From: Myxococcales bacterium
Lineage (GTDB): Bacteria > Myxococcota > Myxococcia > Myxococcales > JAKAPL01
Direction of reading: 5' to 3'
DNA: 36,410 bases
Assembly (NCBI GenBank): GCA_021783235.1
Contig: JAJXUD010000045.1
Span: 1-36,410 of the forward strand
A model generated the notes under the pieces. It saw only the letters and a program-made list of their open reading frames with translations. It searched no databases and was not told the origin of the DNA. Shown one piece after another: positions 26,577-33,916 of the stretch. The position numbers and the translations under genes were made by a program. Positions within the stretch are counted from its first letter, which is position 1, and each line of letters starts with the position of its first letter.

Positions 26577-27493
26577 GCGAGGCCGCCGTCGAGGCCGTGG
26601 AGCTGCGGCGCGCCTTCGGCGGCCAGCTCGCCGTCTCGTCGCTCTCCCTTCGCGTCGAGCCCGGGGAGATCTACGGCCTCGTCGGACCGGACGGGGCGGG
26701 GAAGACCACCACCCTGCGGATGCTCGCCGGCCTCTTGGACCCCGACGGCGGCCGGGTGTCGATCCTCGGCCGGGACCCCTTCGCGCGGGGCGGAGGCGGG
26801 TTCAGGGAGTTCCTCGGCTACATGCCCCAGCAGTACAGCCTCTACGGGGACCTCACCGTGGACGAGAACCTCGCCTTCTTTCGCGAGATGTTCTGCCTGC
26901 GACGGGAGGCCTTCGCGCGCCGCAAGGAGCGACTCCTCGCGCTCACCCGGCTCGCGCCCTTCGGGAGGCGGCGAGCGAGCGCCCTGTCGGGCGGAATGTA
27001 CAAGAAGCTCGCGCTCGCGAGCGTCCTGCTCCACGAGCCGAAGGTGCTCCTGCTGGACGAGCCGACGAACGGCGTCGACCCGGTGAGCCGCCGGGAGTTC
27101 TGGGACCTCCTCCACGGCTTCCTCGCGGAGGGCATGGCGATCGTCTTCGCGACGCCCACCATGGACGAGGCCGCCCGTTGCCACCGCGTGGGCCTTCTGT
27201 ACGAGGGGCGTCTCCTCGAGGAGGGGCGGCCCGGGGAGCTCGTGCGAGCCTTCGAGCAGCCGGTCTTCCGCGTCTCCGGCGAGCGCGACCGGCTCGAGGC
27301 CTGGGTGGAGGAGAGCGGGGATGCCCTGGCCTTCACGCCGGCCGGGGCCGAGCTGCGGGTCGTGGTCCGGCGGGGACGCGAAAAGAGCCTGCTCGAGACC
27401 TTCGGCAGCGCGGCCTCCCCCGCCATGCCGACGTTCGAGGACCTCTTCCTCGCCCGGGTGCGCGAGCGACGCGAAGCGGAGCGGCGCGCATGA
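26573..27493 (+). CDS. ABC transporter ATPase 1 of the ABC-2 efflux pump (degenerate H-loop)
   Basis: This is a 306-residue nucleotide-binding subunit, started by GTG at 26573, which overlaps the HlyD stop. Walker A is GPDGAGKTT (38-46), the Q-loop MPQQYSL, the signature LSGGM (138-142) and Walker B LLLDEP with the catalytic Glu. The switch region reads FATPTMDEAARC, so the His of the usual TTHYLDEA is Pro195 (CCC at 27155-27157). It corresponds to the first half of E. coli YbhF, where the two ATPase domains are in one chain; that N-terminal half is also not a canonical H-loop. This ATP site is therefore likely the weaker, regulatory one. Confidence 0.93.
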   Translation: MSEAAVEAVELRRAFGGQLAVSSLSLRVEPGEIYGLVGPDGAGKTTTLRMLAGLLDPDGGRVSILGRDPFARGGGGFREFLGYMPQQYSLYGDLTVDENLAFFREMFCLRREAFARRKERLLALTRLAPFGRRRASALSGGMYKKLALASVLLHEPKVLLLDEPTNGVDPVSRREFWDLLHGFLAEGMAIVFATPTMDEAARCHRVGLLYEGRLLEEGRPGELVRAFEQPVFRVSGERDRLEAWVEESGDALAFTPAGAELRVVVRRGREKSLLETFGSAASPAMPTFEDLFLARVRERREAERRA

Positions 27494-28431
27494 GCGAACT
27501 CTCCGTCGAGGTCCGCCACCTGACCCGCCGCTTCGGCGAGTTCGTGGCGGTGAACGACGTCTCCTTCGACGTCTCGCGCGGCGAGATCTTCGGCTACCTC
27601 GGCGCCAACGGCGCCGGCAAATCCACCACCATCCGCATCCTCTGCGGGCTCCTCGGCGCCTCCGAGGGCGAGGCGAGGGTTTCGGGCGTCGACGTGATCC
27701 GGGAGCCCGCCGCGGTGCGGCGGTCCATCGGCTACATGTCGCAGAAGTTCTCGCTCTACCTCGATCTCACCGTCGAGGAGAACCTGGCCTTCTTCGGCGG
27801 CGCCTACGGCCTCTTCGGCAAGGCCTTTCGCGCCCGTCGCGACGCCGTGTCCGCCGCGCTCGAGCTGACGGCGATCGAGGGCGAGCTCGTCGGCGCGCTC
27901 CCCGGGGGCATCAAGCAGCGGGTCGCGCTGGCCTCGGCGATCCTCCACCAGCCGGGGATCGTCTTCCTCGACGAGCCCACCGCGGGGGTCGATCCGGAGG
28001 CTCGGCGCTCGTTCTGGCGGCTCATCCGGCGGCTCGCGAGCGGGGGGACGACCGTCTTCGTGACCACCCACTACCTGGACGAGGCGGAGTACTGCGAGCG
28101 GCTCGGGCTCATGTCGGCTGGAAGGTTGGCCGCCCTGGGGACGCCGGCCGAGCTGCGGGAGCGGTTCGTCCCCGGCCGCGTCCTCGAGGTCCACGGGGTG
28201 AGCGTCGAGCAGCTCGAGGGGGCGTCGCGGGGGCTGACGCTGCTCGAGGTCGAGCCGTTCGGCGCCGCGCTGCACGTCCGGGTCGCGAAGGACGGGCCGG
28301 GACCGGAGGAGCTGCGGCGGCTGCTCGTCTCGAGCGGCATCGAGGGCGCCCGGGTGGCCGAGACCAGCTCGACGCTCGAGGACGTCTTCCTCACGGTCGA
28401 GCGGTCGGCCCTGGCCGGTGGCGCGCGATGA
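27490..28431 (+). CDS. ABC transporter ATPase 2 of the ABC-2 efflux pump
   Basis: This is a 313-residue nucleotide-binding subunit, corresponding to the second half of YbhF. Walker A is GANGAGKST (38-46), the Q-loop is in YMSQKFSLYLDLTVEENL, the signature LPGGIKQRVALAS has Pro in place of the usual Ser, Walker B is VFLDEP, and the switch His is present in TTHYLDEAEYC. The C-terminal about 80 residues form the extra domain seen in ABC-2/drug-export ATPases, ending SSTLEDVFLTVE. Its ATG overlaps ATPase 1 and its stop overlaps permease 1, each by four bases. It probably pairs with ATPase 1 as a heterodimer. Confidence 0.94.
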   Translation: MSELSVEVRHLTRRFGEFVAVNDVSFDVSRGEIFGYLGANGAGKSTTIRILCGLLGASEGEARVSGVDVIREPAAVRRSIGYMSQKFSLYLDLTVEENLAFFGGAYGLFGKAFRARRDAVSAALELTAIEGELVGALPGGIKQRVALASAILHQPGIVFLDEPTAGVDPEARRSFWRLIRRLASGGTTVFVTTHYLDEAEYCERLGLMSAGRLAALGTPAELRERFVPGRVLEVHGVSVEQLEGASRGLTLLEVEPFGAALHVRVAKDGPGPEELRRLLVSSGIEGARVAETSSTLEDVFLTVERSALAGGAR

Positions 28432-29522
28432 GCCGCTTCTTCCGTCGCACCCTCGCCATCGCCCACAAGGAGCTGATCCACCTCATCCGGGATCCCCAGG
28501 CGGTCTACATGGCGGTCGGCCTGCCCGTGGTGATGCTGGCGCTCTTCGGCTACGGGGTCTCGGTGGACGTGGATCACGTCCCCGTGGCGGTGGTGGACCA
28601 GGATCGGACCGAGAGCTCACGGCGCCTCTTGCAGCGGCTCACCGCGGGGGGGCAGTTCGTCCGGGTGGCGGATCTCTCGTCGCCCGGGGAGGGCGACGCC
28701 TTTCTCCGCAAGGGGCGCGCGCGGGGCGTCTTCGTGATCCCGAAGGGGACGCAGCGGCGGCTCGCGCGGGGCGAGCCGGGCGAGATCCAGCTCCTCCTCG
28801 ACGGCAGCGACTCCTCGTACGCCCAGGTCGCGCTCGGCGACGCCGCGGGCGTCGTCCAGGCCTCCGGGGGGCAGGAGCTGCCGGAGCCGCCCATCCGCGT
28901 CCGGTTCAACCCGGCGCTCCGGTCGGCGTACGACATCGTCCCGGCGCTCGTCGCGATGATCCTGTCGATGGTCTCGACCTTGCTCACGGCGCTCACGGTC
29001 GCCCGGGAGTGGGAGCGCGGCAACATGGAGCAGCTCTTCGCGACCCCGGTCCGCCGCGGGGAGATCATCGTCGGCAAGCTCCTCCCCTACGCCGCCCTCG
29101 GCTTCTTGCAGACGCTCCTCATCCTGACCTTGGGCTCGTACCTCTTCGACGTGCCGATCCGCGGGTCGCTCCCCTTGCTGTTTCTCGCCTCGCTCCTCTT
29201 CCTGCTCGCGATGCTCGGGATCGGGTTCTTCGTGAGCGCGGCGACGAAGAACCAGATGGTCTCCGTCCAGGCCTCGATGCTGATCTCGTTTTTGCCCGCG
29301 ATGCTCCTCTCCGGCTTCCTCTTCCCCATCGCGAACATGCCCGTCTGGCTCCAGGGCTTCGCCTCGGTCTTCCCCGCCCGCTACTACGTCTCGTCGCTGC
29401 GCGGGATCATGCTGAAGGGGAACGGGCTCTCGGTGCTCTGGCGAGAGTTCGTGCCGCTCGCGGCCTTCGCCGCCGTCGTCCTCGCCGCCGCGGCCTCGAG
29501 GTTCCGCCGGCGGCTCGCCTGA
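28428..29522 (+). CDS. ABC-2 type permease 1 (YbhS-like)
   Basis: This is a 364-residue membrane subunit. It has one N-terminal span (YMAVGLPVVMLALFGYGVSV), a large periplasmic domain (about residues 45-180, including VDQDRTESSRRLLQRL), and five C-terminal spans. The ABC-2 coupling motif is EWERGNMEQLFATPVRRGEIIVGK, where the Glu-x-Gly-Asn/Thr-Met/Leu-Glu-Gln pattern is conserved. The end (FPARYYVSSLRGIMLKG) is typical. It would form half of the membrane pore with the next gene's product. The start ATG overlaps the ATPase stop. Confidence 0.93.
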   Translation: MSRFFRRTLAIAHKELIHLIRDPQAVYMAVGLPVVMLALFGYGVSVDVDHVPVAVVDQDRTESSRRLLQRLTAGGQFVRVADLSSPGEGDAFLRKGRARGVFVIPKGTQRRLARGEPGEIQLLLDGSDSSYAQVALGDAAGVVQASGGQELPEPPIRVRFNPALRSAYDIVPALVAMILSMVSTLLTALTVAREWERGNMEQLFATPVRRGEIIVGKLLPYAALGFLQTLLILTLGSYLFDVPIRGSLPLLFLASLLFLLAMLGIGFFVSAATKNQMVSVQASMLISFLPAMLLSGFLFPIANMPVWLQGFASVFPARYYVSSLRGIMLKGNGLSVLWREFVPLAAFAAVVLAAAASRFRRRLA

Positions 29523-29532
29523 GGAGGTCTCG

Positions 29533-30645
29533 ATGCTCCGATCGCTCCTGAACGTCATGAGAAAGGAGGCCACCCAGACGCTGCGGGACCGGCGGATGGT
29601 CTTCTTGCTCGTCGCCGCGCCGCTCATCCAGCTCACGATGTTCGGCTACGCGGTGAACCTCGACGTCGATCACATCCCGACGGTGGTCTGCGACCAGGAC
29701 CGGACCGAAGAGAGCGAGCGGCTGCTCCAGGACTTCTTTGCGAACGGCACGTTCGCGAGGCGGCGGGACGTCTTCGCGCCGCGGGCGGCCCAGGACGCGC
29801 TCGAGTCCGGGGAGGCCGCGGTGGCCGTGATCGTGCCGCACGGCTACGCCCGTGGGCTCGGCCGGCGGGACGCCCCGCAGATCCAGCTCCTGCTCGACGG
29901 CACCGACTCCACCCGGGCGCAGGTCGCGCAGGCCGACGCAAGTCAGTTCCTCCTCCTCCACGGAGCCGCCGGCGCCGCCAGACCGGGCGCGAACCGCGCG
30001 CCGCCGTTCCTCCTCTCCCCGCGGATCTTCTACAACCCGAGGCTCGCGAGCCCGGTCTTCATGGTCCCGGGGATCCTCTCCATGCTGCTCATGAACGTGA
30101 CCGCCATGCTGACGGCCATGGGCCTCACCCGCGAGAAGGAGAGCGGGACGCTCGAGCAGGTGCTCGTGACACCGCTCCAGCCCTCCATCTTGCTCGCCGG
30201 CAAGTCGCTGCCGTTCGTCTTCGTGGGGCTCTCGAACATCGCGGGCGTGCTCCTGCTCGGATCCTTGATCTTCGACGTCCCCCTCCACGGCTCGCTCGCC
30301 GTCATCGCGGTGGGTGGAATCCTCTACGTCTTCTCGACCCTCGGCTTCGGCATCCTGCTCGGGACGCTCGCGAGCTCGCAGCAGCAGGCCATGCTCGGCG
30401 CCTTCGCCTTCATCCTGCCGGGCTCGCTGCTGTCGGGCTACCTCTCCCCCATCGACGCGATGCCGATCTGGCTGCGGCCGTTGACGTTGTTCAATCCCAT
30501 GCGCCACTTCCTCGAGATCGTCCGCGGCTGCCTCTTGAAGGGCGAGGGGTTCACCGACCTCTTCCCTCAGATGATCGCGCTCTCGATCTTGGGGAGCGGC
30601 GTCTTGGGGCTGTCGATCGCGCGCTTTCACAAGCGGCTCGCCTGA
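29533..30645 (+). CDS. ABC-2 type permease 2 (YbhR-like)
   Basis: This is a 370-residue partner of the preceding permease, with the same layout: N-terminal span (MVFLLVAAPLIQLTMFGYAV), periplasmic domain (CDQDRTEESERLLQDFF), then five spans with the coupling motif EKESGTLEQVLVTPL. The end MRHFLEIVRGCLLKGEGFTDL is typical of the family. The two permeases share clear resemblance and arose by duplication. It is the only gene in the operon with a separating gap (10 bases) and its own strong ribosome-binding site (GAGGAGG). It is the last gene of the operon; no obvious terminator follows in the 36 bases before the next start. Confidence 0.94.
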   Translation: MLRSLLNVMRKEATQTLRDRRMVFLLVAAPLIQLTMFGYAVNLDVDHIPTVVCDQDRTEESERLLQDFFANGTFARRRDVFAPRAAQDALESGEAAVAVIVPHGYARGLGRRDAPQIQLLLDGTDSTRAQVAQADASQFLLLHGAAGAARPGANRAPPFLLSPRIFYNPRLASPVFMVPGILSMLLMNVTAMLTAMGLTREKESGTLEQVLVTPLQPSILLAGKSLPFVFVGLSNIAGVLLLGSLIFDVPLHGSLAVIAVGGILYVFSTLGFGILLGTLASSQQQAMLGAFAFILPGSLLSGYLSPIDAMPIWLRPLTLFNPMRHFLEIVRGCLLKGEGFTDLFPQMIALSILGSGVLGLSIARFHKRLA

Positions 30646-30669
30646 CCCCCGCGCGCCCGAACGATCGTG

Positions 30670-30675
30670 TATCTT
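30670..30675 (+). promoter_or_regulatory. -10-like element of the OmpA-family gene
   Basis: TATCTT at 30670-30675 ends 6 bases before the GTG at 30682, placing a transcription start at the codon itself. No good -35 is seen 16-18 bases upstream. Confidence 0.35.
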
Positions 30676-30681
30676 CCGCGC

Positions 30682-31710
30682 GTGAGACTTTCGGCCGCCG
30701 CAGCCGCCCTGGTCCTCGCCGCGTCGCCCGTCGCGGCCGCCTCGCCCCTCGACGTTCAGCTCGTCGGGCAGCTGCTGTCGGGCAAGGGCCGGCCGGCGGT
30801 CATCGTGTCGGCCCACGTCTCGGCCCGAAACCTCCGGCTCGACTTGACTCGATCCGGCTGCGGAGCCGGCGAGCTCCACCTCGCCAAGGCGCGCGTCGCC
30901 GCCGGGCGCGAGGCGCGCTTCGAGCTGGACCAGCCCGTGGGGCGCTGCGACTGGCGGGGGACCCTCTCGGCCGTGATCGGGGGCGAGGAGTCGACGATGC
31001 CGCTCGCGTTCAGCTCGGAGGTCGCGGGCCCACCGCGGCTGGAGCCCGCGAAGGAGCCGCTCGACGCCGAGAACCACGTCGTTCGCGTCACCTTCGATCG
31101 GGTGGCCGACCACGCCCGCGTCGAGGTCGTCGGCGAGGGGGGCGTCCGGCTGGGCGAGGCGACGGTTCCGCTCGGCGGCCAGGCCGCCGGCGAGCTGCTC
31201 TCGATCCCCTATCCGGCCGGCGGGACGCCGCTCGAGATCGAGGTGACGGTCTACGACCCTGGCGGGCTGTTCGCCGGGCTCGCCCTCTACCCGTGGAGGC
31301 TCGCGATCCCGCACGAGGAGGTCCAGTTCCGAAGCGGCAGCGCCGAGCTCCAGGCGTCCGAGGCGCCAAAGCTCGCCGCGAGCGCGGCGCGCATCGACGC
31401 GGAGCTGCGGAAGATCGCGGGCCGAGCGCCGGTGCGGCTCTTCGTCCTGGGCTACACCGACACGGTCGGAGCGAAGGCGGACAACGCGGCGCTCTCCTTG
31501 GCCCGCGCCCGCAGCATCGGGCGCTGGTTTCGCGCCCACGGCGTCCGGCTCCCGCTGCTCGTCGCGGGTCTCGGCGAGGAGGCGCTCGCGGTGGCGACCC
31601 CGGACGAGACGCCCGAGGCCCGAAACCGGCGGGCCGAGTACATCCTCTCGGTGGACCCCCCTCCCATCGAGAACGCCCCGGCCCCGCCGCGCTGGGAAGA
31701 GCTGCCGTAG
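30682..31710 (+). CDS. OmpA-family peptidoglycan-binding envelope protein
   Basis: This is a 342-residue protein with a signal peptide (RLSAAAAALVLAASPVAAA). The middle (about 25-205) is beta-rich with two Cys (SGCGAGEL, GRCDW) and is not a recognised domain. The C-terminal OmpA domain (about residues 210-325) has VQFRSGSAEL, LFVLGYTDTVGAKADNAALSLARARSIGRWF and EARNRRAEYIL, with the Asp and Arg that grip diaminopimelate in peptidoglycan. GTG 30682 is preferred to GTG 30667 because of the compact signal peptide and the -10 placement. It precedes the Ser/Thr kinase gene by 68 bases; the latter has its own promoter. Confidence 0.85.
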   Translation: MRLSAAAAALVLAASPVAAASPLDVQLVGQLLSGKGRPAVIVSAHVSARNLRLDLTRSGCGAGELHLAKARVAAGREARFELDQPVGRCDWRGTLSAVIGGEESTMPLAFSSEVAGPPRLEPAKEPLDAENHVVRVTFDRVADHARVEVVGEGGVRLGEATVPLGGQAAGELLSIPYPAGGTPLEIEVTVYDPGGLFAGLALYPWRLAIPHEEVQFRSGSAELQASEAPKLAASAARIDAELRKIAGRAPVRLFVLGYTDTVGAKADNAALSLARARSIGRWFRAHGVRLPLLVAGLGEEALAVATPDETPEARNRRAEYILSVDPPPIENAPAPPRWEELP

Positions 31711-31735
31711 CTTTCGACGGCCAAGTTTCGCTTCC

Positions 31736-31765
31736 TTGCCCAGGCGCCGAGATCACTGATAGATT
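31736..31765 (+). promoter_or_regulatory. promoter of the Ser/Thr kinase gene
   Basis: TTGCCC at 31736-31741, an 18-base spacer and TAGATT at 31760-31765. Transcription would start near 31772, about 7 bases before the ATG, with no room for a ribosome-binding site. Confidence 0.5.
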
Positions 31766-31778
31766 TCCGCGCGGCGCC

Positions 31779-33146
31779 ATGGGCGACACCGTCTCCAGCT
31801 ACCAAATCACGAAGCCCGTTCCGAAGACGGGGACCGAGCTCGGCCAGTACCGGATCGTCAAGCTCTTGGGCGCCGGGGGAATGGGGCAGGTCTTCCTCGC
31901 CGAGCACAAGCGGCTCGGCCGCCGGGTCGCGCTCAAGCTCCTGCTCCCCGAGTTCGCCGGCAATCCCGAGGTCGTCGGCCGCTTCTTCCACGAGGCGAAG
32001 GCGGTCAACCAGATCAACCACGAGCACATCGTGGAGATCGTCGACTTCGTCGAGGAGCCGGGCGGCTACAACTACTTCATCATGGAGCTGCTCGACGGGC
32101 GCGACCTCGCGAAGGCGCGCGAGGAGAGCGGTCCCTTCCCGCTGGGCGACGTCCTCCACATCGTCGGCCAGGTCTGCTCGGCCCTCGCCGCCTCGCATGC
32201 GAAGGGGATCGTCCACCGCGATCTCAAGCCCGAGAACGTCTTCCTCATCCGGCGCGGCGAGGACGCCCACTTCGTCAAGCTGCTCGACTTCGGCATCGCG
32301 AAGCTCTCGGGCGGCGAGCTCACGGACAAGCCTCAGACCCGGGCGGGGATGATCCTGGGGACTCCGGAGTACATGTCGCCCGAGCAGGCGGGCGGCCGGC
32401 CGGTCGACTACCGGTCGGACATCTACTCGCTCGGCGTCGTGATGTACTGGCTCTTGTCGGACCAGCTCCCGTACCGCGGCAACACCTTCGGCGAGCTGAT
32501 GGTGAAGCAGCTCACGACGCCCCCCGAGACGCTTCCCGATCGGACGCCCGCGGGCGAGCCGATTCCGCCCGTGCTCGGAGAGCTGGTTCGGCGTTGCCTC
32601 GAGCGGGAGCCGCAGCGCCGGGTCCAGAGCGCGGGCGAGATCGCCGAGGCGCTCGAGAAGCTGACCGAGGGCGGTGGATCGGGGAGGGCGGCCTCGCTGC
32701 CGGCCCCGGCCCGCCCGCGCCGCTGGCTCGTGCCGAGCCTCGCGGCCGGCATCGTCGTGGGGCTGCTCGCCGCGCTCGGCGTCTGGCGGCTCACCGCGAC
32801 CTCGGCGCCGGAGTCCGCCTCCGCCGCGGGAGGCAGCGGGGAGGCCGCACAGGCCAAGGCGCAGCTCGCGCCGGAGGCGAAGGCCCCGCTGCCGAGCGCG
32901 CTGCCAGCCGTCGCCGCCCCGATCGCGGCCGCCGCCCCACCGCTCCCCCCGACGCCCGCCGCCGCCCCGGTCCCTCCTCCCGCGCCGGCCCCCGCTGCCC
33001 CCCAGGTCCCCGTGAAGCTCTCCGCGAAGGAGCCGCAGGCGAAGCCGAAGGCCGCTCGCCCCCACCGGCGCAAGCCGGCCGCGGAGTCGGCCCCCTCGAG
33101 CTCCCCGGACGACAACACGGGGATGATCGACCCCTTCGCGAACTGA
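31779..33146 (+). CDS. Hanks-type serine/threonine protein kinase with one membrane span
   Basis: This is a 455-residue kinase. The kinase domain spans about 24-295: Gly loop LGAGGMGQVFLAE, ATP-binding Lys53 (VALKLL), the alpha-C Glu in HEAKAVNQINHEHIV, catalytic HRDLKPEN (147-153), DFG (170-172) and the GTPEYMSPEQ end of the activation loop. All catalytic residues are present, so it should be active. A transmembrane helix follows at about 316-337, then about 115 residues rich in Pro, Ala and Lys (a likely extended periplasmic or wall-spanning tail) ending DDNTGMIDPFAN. No PASTA or other sensor domain is seen. It follows the OmpA protein gene. The target is unknown. Kinases of this layout are abundant in myxobacteria. 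Confidence 0.93.
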   Translation: MGDTVSSYQITKPVPKTGTELGQYRIVKLLGAGGMGQVFLAEHKRLGRRVALKLLLPEFAGNPEVVGRFFHEAKAVNQINHEHIVEIVDFVEEPGGYNYFIMELLDGRDLAKAREESGPFPLGDVLHIVGQVCSALAASHAKGIVHRDLKPENVFLIRRGEDAHFVKLLDFGIAKLSGGELTDKPQTRAGMILGTPEYMSPEQAGGRPVDYRSDIYSLGVVMYWLLSDQLPYRGNTFGELMVKQLTTPPETLPDRTPAGEPIPPVLGELVRRCLEREPQRRVQSAGEIAEALEKLTEGGGSGRAASLPAPARPRRWLVPSLAAGIVVGLLAALGVWRLTATSAPESASAAGGSGEAAQAKAQLAPEAKAPLPSALPAVAAPIAAAAPPLPPTPAAAPVPPPAPAPAAPQVPVKLSAKEPQAKPKAARPHRRKPAAESAPSSSPDDNTGMIDPFAN

Positions 33147-33171
33147 GGCGCGGGCGCGCCCCGTCGGCGCG

Positions 33172-33801
33172 TCAGTGCGTTCCGGCGCCGGACGGCGCCT
33201 GCTGCACCGGGAAGAGCTCACCCCGTCGCTCGGCCTCCCGCTCGACGAGCTGGCTCCAGGCGAGCTCCTCGCGGGGCTCTCGGAACAGGAGGTCGATCGC
33301 CCAGCGCCCGCCGCGCGTCCGGACCTCCCCGGCGAGCCGCAGCGGCAGCAGTCGGCCCGGCGCCCGGATCGAGAGCCGCACGACGTCGCCGTCGGTCGCC
33401 GCAATCGGCGCCTCGAGCTCGAGGACGTCCGGCGTCATCCGCCCGATCGCGGCCTCGGCCTGCGCTCCGCTCGGGAGGGTGACGCGCAGCCGGGGGCGGA
33501 GCGGCGCGGGAGCTCCGCCGAAGGCCGCCCGCGCCTCGCGCGGCGAGGCGAACTCGAGGTGGGCGCGCCAGTGGCCGTCGCCGTCGCTCTTGACGGCGAG
33601 GATCCGGCAGCGAACCGGGATGCGGAGCGCGCGATCGCGGAACGCCAGGATCATCGAGACGATCTGCCCGACCGGCATGGAGCCGGGCGCGGGCGGTCCC
33701 GGGAGCGGCGCGACCAGCTGCCCGGGCCCCTCGGCGACGTAACGCGAGAGCAGATCGCGGGAGCTCGCGAAGAGGACCTCCCGGGGCGATTCCGGGTCCA
33801 T
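33172..33801 (-). CDS. protein of unknown function, possibly PilZ-like
   Basis: This is a 209-residue soluble protein. The frame is open to 34026, but the likely start is ATG 33801, which has a good promoter just upstream. The middle is beta-rich with short strands such as RIPVRCRILAVKSDG, PLRPRLRVTLPSG and GDVVRLSIRAPG, which recall PilZ-type barrels, but I do not see the RxxxR and (D/N)xSxxG motifs that bind cyclic di-GMP. There is no signal peptide or span, so it is cytoplasmic. It converges with the kinase gene, with 25 bases between stops. It lies 115 bases downstream of treZ on the same strand but has its own promoter. Confidence 0.6.
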   Translation of the reverse strand: MDPESPREVLFASSRDLLSRYVAEGPGQLVAPLPGPPAPGSMPVGQIVSMILAFRDRALRIPVRCRILAVKSDGDGHWRAHLEFASPREARAAFGGAPAPLRPRLRVTLPSGAQAEAAIGRMTPDVLELEAPIAATDGDVVRLSIRAPGRLLPLRLAGEVRTRGGRWAIDLLFREPREELAWSQLVEREAERRGELFPVQQAPSGAGTH

Positions 33802-33807
33802 GCCCCG

Positions 33808-33836
33808 ATGGTACGCTCGGAGCGGCCGGTTCACAA
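33808..33836 (-). promoter_or_regulatory. promoter of the 209-residue protein gene
   Basis: On the - strand TTGTGA (33836-33831), a 17-base spacer and TACCAT (33813-33808). The -10 ends 6 bases before the ATG at 33801, so the transcript would be leaderless. Confidence 0.5.
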
Positions 33837-33916
33837 CGTCCCGGCCCTCCCCCGGAGCGGGGCGGTGACGGCCGGGACATGGAGGGCGAGGCAGTCGCTC
33901 GTCGCTGGGCGTCGGC

